Under the pieces are notes generated by a model. It ran no database searches, was not told where the DNA came from, and was given only the letters and a program-made list of their open reading frames with translations. The position numbers and the translations under genes were made by a program. DNA of 64,000 bases from positions 1 through 64,000 of the forward strand of contig JAHDWN010000030.1 in the NCBI GenBank assembly GCA_023382675.1, in the 5' to 3' direction. Positions 59,583 through 64,000 of this stretch are shown here, one piece after another. Numbering within the stretch: the stretch's first letter is position 1; every line of letters begins with the position of its first letter. This DNA comes from Anaerolineae bacterium. GTDB taxonomy: Bacteria; Chloroflexota; Anaerolineae; Aggregatilineales; Phototrophicaceae.

Positions 59583-61973
59583 ATGCAGGAACAGCCTGTG
59601 GTGAACGTCGGCAAAGCGCGAACACTGGCAGGCATGGGAGCACTGTCTGCCGCCACACTCTTGCTCCAGGTGGCGTTAACGCGCGTCTTTTCGGTTGCGC
59701 AGTTCTATCACTTTGCGTTCCTGATCATCAGTCTGGCACTGCTCGGCTTTGGCGCGAGCGGGTCACTCCTCGCACTGTGGCCTCGTTTGAAAGCCCCCAC
59801 GTTGTACGCATGGTATGCGCAAGGCTTTGCGATCACGGTTATCGCCGCCTATCTCTTCCTCGACCATTTTGCGTTTGACTCTTACAGCATTGCCTGGGAC
59901 ATCAACCAGGTTTTTCTGCTCGTCGCCAATCTGCTCGCTCTGGCCGTGCCCTTTGTCTTTGCCGGAGCCTTGATCGGCAGTCTGCTGACGAATCAGCCGG
60001 AAAGCAGCGGGCTGGTCTATAGCGCGAACTTGCTCGGCTCGGCAGCTGGCTCCGTAGCCGCGCCTATGTTTCTCACCTTGTTAGGCGGTGCGCGCACGGT
60101 TTTGCTCTGTGCGCTCTTCGGCGCACTCGCAGGGCTGATCCTGTCATCGCGGCGGCGCGTCTCGCTTCTCGCGATTTTCGGCATTGGCGTTTCGGTGCTG
60201 CTGCTCGCGATCTTCCCGCCCGTATTCGAAATCATCCCGTCACCCTACAAGCTCCTGAGCCAGTACCGGCTCAACCCCGATGTCACGATTACTGCGACCT
60301 ACGAAAACGCCTACGAGCGGCTGGATCTTATCCAGAGTCCGACCATTCACTCCGCGCCAGGGCTGAGCCTGGCATATCTCGGTGAGCTACCGCCTGAGGC
60401 TGCCCTGCTGCTGGATGCTGACGCGCTGCTGCCCGTGGTTCAATCAGACCAGATGCCTGCCAGCTTTGCCCGGTCGCTGCCGGCGGCGGTCGCGTTGGGC
60501 ATTCGGCCTGATGGCGACGTGTTGATCCTGGGCACGAGCGGCGGTCTGGACGCATCCGTCGCTTTAGGAAATGACGCGCGGCACGTCACCATCGTCGAGT
60601 CAAGTCATCAGGTGTTCGACGTTTTGCACGACGATCTGCGGGCCTGGGCAGGGTTGGTCGACGACGCGCGGATCACACTGGTACGCGAGGATGTCCGCAC
60701 CTATGCTGAGCAATCCAGCGCAGACTACAGCATTGTCCAGCTTCCCCTGAGCGACAATTACCGCCCGATCTCCTCTGGCGCATTCACGCTGACTGAGAAC
60801 TACACGCTGACAGCGGAAGCGTTTCGCGCCTATTTCGAGTTGTGCGGCGAGGATGGCCTGCTCGTGGTGACGCGCTGGCTGCAATCACCACCGAGCGAAG
60901 ACCTGCGCACGCTGGCATTGATTCTGGAGATGCTGGGCGATCGCGACCCGCTGCAACACATTGTTGCTTTCCGCAGCTTTCAGACCGTGACCTTCGTCGT
61001 CAAGCCCACACCGTTCACCGCAGAGGAGACCGAGCGCCTGCTCGAAGCGATCGATCGGCTGCGCTACGATCTCGTCCTGGCGCCGGTGATGCCAGAAGAC
61101 ATGATCAATCGTTATGCCCGGCTGGAAACGCCGGTTTACCACGATCGCTATCTCACTCTGGCGACCACGTCTGATCGCCAGGCATTCTACGAAAACTACG
61201 AATTTGAGGTGTCGCCGCCGACGGATAATCACCCCTTCTTCTTTCACTTCTTCCGCTGGGCGCAAACCCCCGCCATCGTCGAGAATCTGGGCCGCCGCTG
61301 GCAGCCATTCGGCGGCAGTGGCTATCTGGTGCTGGTCGCGCTGCTGATGTTCGTCGTGTTGGCGGCGGCAGTCTTCATCCTTGCGCCGGTCGCGCTGCGC
61401 CGCGCTTTCCGTTCTGCGCTGCGGCAGAGGGGCACATTGCGTATGATGCGCACGCTCGTCTATTTCGCCGCTATCGGCCTCGCCTATCTGTTCGTAGAGA
61501 TCGCCCTGAACCAGCGCTACATGCTGATTCTCGGACAGCCCACGCTGACACTCAGCACGGTCATTGGCTCGCTGCTGCTATTCTCCGGGCTGGGGAGTCT
61601 GGCCTCGGCGCGGCTGGCACGACGGCGCTATTCCATCGTCATCCTTGCCGCACTGCTCGTTATTCTGCCCGCAGTCATCGACGCGATGTCACCGCCGATC
61701 TTGAGCACGCCGCTGCTGTCACGGCTGGGGTTCACTGTGCTGTCGATTGCGCCGGTCGGCTTTCTGATGGGGATGCCGTTCGCGCGCGGTGTCAACGCCC
61801 TGTCGGATGCGTCCGCTCTGATCCCCTGGGCATGGGCAGTGAACGGCAGCGCCTCGGTGATTAGCGCTGTGCTGGCCGCGACCCTGGCGCTCTCGCTCGG
61901 TTTCCCGGCGCTGCTGCTCCTCGGCGGCGGCCTCTATCTCCTGGCAGCGATCATGAGTCCTGCTCGCGTGTGA
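59583..61973 (+). CDS. Membrane-embedded spermidine-synthase-like protein
   Basis: The 796-residue protein has an N-terminal block of about seven membrane segments (residues 15-210). A Rossmann methyltransferase-like domain follows (about 310-530; VLILGTSGGLDASVALGNDARHVTIVESS, then DDARITLVREDVRTYAE), and a second membrane block (about 570-796). This matches membrane proteins annotated as fused MFS/spermidine synthase. The catalytic acid usually found after the strand (DVIIxDxxD) is replaced by YSIVQLPLSDNY, so aminopropyl transfer is doubtful. The frame begins at GTG 59580 with ATG 59583 directly after it. A -10-like TATACT lies at 59556-59561. Its 3' end overlaps the convergent methyltransferase gene by 23 bases. 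Confidence 0.75.
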   Translation: MQEQPVVNVGKARTLAGMGALSAATLLLQVALTRVFSVAQFYHFAFLIISLALLGFGASGSLLALWPRLKAPTLYAWYAQGFAITVIAAYLFLDHFAFDSYSIAWDINQVFLLVANLLALAVPFVFAGALIGSLLTNQPESSGLVYSANLLGSAAGSVAAPMFLTLLGGARTVLLCALFGALAGLILSSRRRVSLLAIFGIGVSVLLLAIFPPVFEIIPSPYKLLSQYRLNPDVTITATYENAYERLDLIQSPTIHSAPGLSLAYLGELPPEAALLLDADALLPVVQSDQMPASFARSLPAAVALGIRPDGDVLILGTSGGLDASVALGNDARHVTIVESSHQVFDVLHDDLRAWAGLVDDARITLVREDVRTYAEQSSADYSIVQLPLSDNYRPISSGAFTLTENYTLTAEAFRAYFELCGEDGLLVVTRWLQSPPSEDLRTLALILEMLGDRDPLQHIVAFRSFQTVTFVVKPTPFTAEETERLLEAIDRLRYDLVLAPVMPEDMINRYARLETPVYHDRYLTLATTSDRQAFYENYEFEVSPPTDNHPFFFHFFRWAQTPAIVENLGRRWQPFGGSGYLVLVALLMFVVLAAAVFILAPVALRRAFRSALRQRGTLRMMRTLVYFAAIGLAYLFVEIALNQRYMLILGQPTLTLSTVIGSLLLFSGLGSLASARLARRRYSIVILAALLVILPAVIDAMSPPILSTPLLSRLGFTVLSIAPVGFLMGMPFARGVNALSDASALIPWAWAVNGSASVISAVLAATLALSLGFPALLLLGGGLYLLAAIMSPARV

Positions 61974-62769
61974 ACGGCACGAACACGACGCTCATGATGC
62001 GCTCCATCTGCACTTCGTCCTGCTGCCGAATCACCAGCCAGAGTGTTTGCACGTTCCCCACCGGCCCGATCGGGATGACCATGCGCCCGCCCTCCGGGCT
62101 GAGCTGCTCGACCAGCGGCGTGGGCAGGTGATCCGGCGCTGCTGTGACGATGATGGCGTCATAGGGGGCGTATTCAGGCCAGCCGTTGTAGCCATCGGCG
62201 CGCAGCAAATGGATGTCGCCGTAGTCCAGGGCATCGAGCACCTCGCGGGCAATATCAAGCAGTTGCGGGATGATCTCGATCGAGTACACCTCGTCGGTGA
62301 GTTCGCGCAGGATCGCTGCCTGATAGCCGGAGCCGGTGCCGATCTCTAGCACGCGGTCGCCGTCTTCCAATTCGAGCAGCTCCGTCATCGTCGCCACGAG
62401 CGATGGCTGCGAAATCGTCTGGCCGTAGCCGATCGGCAGTGCGTGATCGTAATAGGCGTAATCGAGACTCTCGGTTGGGATGAAGCAGTGGCGCGGGACG
62501 GCCTGGGAAGCGGCAACGACACGCGCATCGCTCACTACCGGGGCGATGTAGTTATCGACCAGCCGCTGGCGCTGTTCCCGCGTGTCTTCGCTGTCCTGCA
62601 ATTGGCGATTTAGAACGCGGGTCGCTGAAGGCTCGTCTGGAGCCACCGGAGTGCTTATCGCCCCGGTTTCAGCGCCGCTGCAGCCGCTGGCTATCAAGCA
62701 GATCAGCAGTGTTGCCAGGAGCATGAATCTGAGGGCGAGGTTCGTGGATCTGAAGGGGTTGTCTTGCAT
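61951..62769 (-). CDS. pcm: Lipoprotein-type protein-L-isoaspartate O-methyltransferase
   Basis: The 272-residue protein has the PCMT fold: DHALPIGYGQTISQPSLVATMTELL, then VLEIGTGSGYQAAIL (SAM motif I), VYSIEIIPQLLDIAREVL and YDAIIVTAAPDHLP. The enzyme methylates damaged isoaspartyl residues for repair. Unlike the usual cytoplasmic enzyme it begins with a lipoprotein signal, a hydrophobic stretch ending in IASGC (lipobox), which would place it outside the membrane. SAM is not normally available there, so either the signal is not processed or the role is different. I prefer ATG 62769 because GGAGG lies seven bases before it; ATG 62775 would be too close. Confidence 0.85.
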   Translation of the reverse strand: MQDNPFRSTNLALRFMLLATLLICLIASGCSGAETGAISTPVAPDEPSATRVLNRQLQDSEDTREQRQRLVDNYIAPVVSDARVVAASQAVPRHCFIPTESLDYAYYDHALPIGYGQTISQPSLVATMTELLELEDGDRVLEIGTGSGYQAAILRELTDEVYSIEIIPQLLDIAREVLDALDYGDIHLLRADGYNGWPEYAPYDAIIVTAAPDHLPTPLVEQLSPEGGRMVIPIGPVGNVQTLWLVIRQQDEVQMERIMSVVFVPFTREQDS

Positions 62770-63016
62770 CGCCATTCCTCCGTACTCTGCACGAGGCGGC
62801 GTGTGTCCATATCAATCATAACGCTTCAGGACGCGTGCGTGAATATCGACACGCTGGCGACAAATCGTGGGATGGTGGACGTTGGTATCGCCATTGGTGA
62901 CTGCGTACGGCAGGCAGGTGTGTGTGTTCGACAACCTTTGTCTTCGCCATTGCGGCGCTGATTTCCCGTTCAGGTGTATTCTCGCGCACAGTATTAGACG
63001 AGTAGTAGAAAAAATT

Positions 63017-63133
63017 ATGAGTTCCGCCAAAATTGAGGTTATTTTTGAGCTTGATGCTACTATGGGTGAGTCAAATGCTATTCAAGTTAGCTGCTTAGGT
63101 GGGGTGAAATTGACTATCGATGTCTCCAACTGA
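63017..63133 (+). CDS. Short ORF (38 aa) preceding the terminal gene
   Basis: The product reads MSSAKIEVIFELDATMGESN then AIQVSCLGGVKLTIDVSN: a strand-rich, hydrophilic mini-protein without a known motif. The frame is open upstream to 62867, but this ATG is the first that lies after the AT-rich leader and keeps the same composition. No clear ribosome site is visible. Its last 14 bases overlap the start of the next gene (ATG 63120), as in translationally coupled small partners of large effector proteins. Function unknown. Confidence 0.45.
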   Translation: MSSAKIEVIFELDATMGESNAIQVSCLGGVKLTIDVSN

Positions 63134-64000
63134 TCTTAAAAAGGGCGGCTCTGATCTTGAAAAGATCTTGCCCTCAGACGTGCCAACTGCTAATCGGCAA
63201 GACACTTTGATGAGGGTTCTTGATTATTTCAAAGCCAGGTTAAGAACTTTGAAGGATGCTGATATAACAATGAATTTGGCAAACCAATATGTTTTGGGTT
63301 CGCAGGCGTTCCACAAAGCGTCGGCAATTCCAGCCGCAATCACTTTATTACTTCATGGCTGGGAAAACCTGGGGTGCTGGCAGCGTGAAAGTAAGAGCTA
63401 TACCTATAGAGCGGCTATCTCCAATGAACTTTCGGCGATTTATTTCTATTATCTCCATGACGTGGGCGCGGCAACGTGGTGGGCACTTCATACTCAAGCA
63501 AACGATCTCCTCCGAGACCATTCTTCTGGAGGCGGAAGAGATATGCTACAAACCGTTTTGAGTGTGCCAGATGAAGCACTCAAAGAGTTAAAAGCGATAG
63601 CGTTAGAAAACCTTTCCAACCTGAAATCCACTGGTGGTTGGGCGGGTATAAATGGATTTGCTGAAGAAGTAATCAGACAATTTGCGGCAAAATCGCTGCA
63701 ATATAGTCACATATTGGCTCAGAATACGCTGACGACAGAATTCCCTCTCTCAAAGGGCTATTATCAGAGTTTGTTAGACGACGTAGCAAATGCAGAGAGC
63801 GAGGGAAGAGATCATACGTCCAAGAAAAATTCTCTTGAACGTTTGGCGTCATACCTCTTTCTTCTTCTTCCCGGGTGTATTCCCAGATTAAACGTCCGTA
63901 ATCAGTCATCTGAAACAGATGTCGTCATTCGAAATCTCATCTCAAATAGCAATTTGCTGGCTGAAATATTCGGACGCTATTTCATCGCTGAATGTAAGAA
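63120..64000 (+). CDS. Large protein of accessory locus, truncated by window; ends in a nuclease-like motif
   Basis: An open frame starts at ATG 63120 and runs without a stop to the window end (293 codons). It begins MSPTDLKKGGSDLEKILPSD. The middle is helical with a recognisable pattern (LLLHGWENLGCWQRESKSY, VGAATWWALHTQANDLLRDHSSGGG, RDMLQTVLSVPDEALKEL). The last residues, IFGRYFIAECKN, resemble the start of a restriction-endonuclease-like domain where E-C-K would be part of the catalytic ExK. The region is clearly AT-richer than the rest of the window. A defence-related effector is a reasonable inference, but the C-terminal half is needed to decide. Confidence 0.55.
   Translation, partial: MSPTDLKKGGSDLEKILPSDVPTANRQDTLMRVLDYFKARLRTLKDADITMNLANQYVLGSQAFHKASAIPAAITLLLHGWENLGCWQRESKSYTYRAAISNELSAIYFYYLHDVGAATWWALHTQANDLLRDHSSGGGRDMLQTVLSVPDEALKELKAIALENLSNLKSTGGWAGINGFAEEVIRQFAAKSLQYSHILAQNTLTTEFPLSKGYYQSLLDDVANAESEGRDHTSKKNSLERLASYLFLLLPGCIPRLNVRNQSSETDVVIRNLISNSNLLAEIFGRYFIAECK

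Noticed and set aside
1-64000. tRNA genes, rRNA genes and CRISPR arrays
   Set aside because: I saw no cloverleaf-like T-loop/anticodon patterns, rRNA signatures or regularly spaced direct repeats; a dedicated scan could still find a tRNA I overlooked.

Overview
The window is a moderately GC-rich bacterial chromosome segment. About 55 protein genes lie on both strands in short operons. I recognise no rRNA, tRNA, CRISPR array or intact insertion sequence. The gene content best fits an anaerobic or facultative member of the Chloroflexota (Anaerolineae-like): large BTAD/LuxR regulators with STAND-type ATPase cores, many stand-alone receiver-domain proteins, an AddB-like iron-sulfur nuclease, SH3/TPR/propeller secreted proteins and a membrane spermidine-synthase-like protein. 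This assignment is an inference from family content; no marker gene is present.

Layout. 1-8.2 kb: housekeeping and envelope genes (DIP1984-family fragment, M1 metallopeptidase, lspA, lipoproteins, methyltransferase, glycosyltransferase, patatin). 8.2-20.5 kb: an FprA-type ferredoxin reductase with a CRP-like site in front, two histidine kinases, four single-domain response regulators in the wider region, an AddB-like nuclease operon and acetyltransferases. 20.6-23.8 kb: an AlbA/Schlafen-type ATP-binding regulator, an O-antigen ligase and a cupin.

23.8-30.6 kb: a metal-efflux operon, merR-copZ-copB-thioredoxin-copA, with a textbook MerR promoter. The thioredoxin-like lipoprotein in this operon is the outstanding finding. 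Both cysteines of its CPPC active site are replaced by in-frame UGA codons, the frame is otherwise intact, and a 17-nt hairpin starts 11 nt after the second UGA. This reads as a double-selenocysteine (UPPU) protein that ordinary gene calling would lose. Downstream lie a nonsense-split gene and a remnant of a second copA 3' end.

30.7-44.1 kb: a secreted NTF2-like protein next to a SARP-type regulator, an alpha/beta hydrolase, a DUF4242 protein, a LuxR-type STAND regulator, a DUF6062 protein and a marR-polyprenol kinase-CDF operon. Its intergenic regions carry short dispersed repeats.

44.1-56.1 kb: eight genes for exported proteins. Six form one minus-strand operon (giant beta-propeller, SH3, TPR, TPR, family-5 solute-binding protein, SH3), mostly joined by ATGA overlaps, with an SH3 protein gene on each side. 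It looks like an uncharacterised envelope or surface system. 56.2-62.8 kb: BNR propeller plus MoaD/ThiS pair, MFS transporter, VOC protein, membrane spermidine-synthase-like protein and a lipoprotein form of protein-L-isoaspartate methyltransferase. 63.0-64.0 kb: an AT-richer, probably transferred locus with a 38-residue ORF overlapping a large protein that runs off the window just as a restriction-endonuclease-like ECK motif appears.
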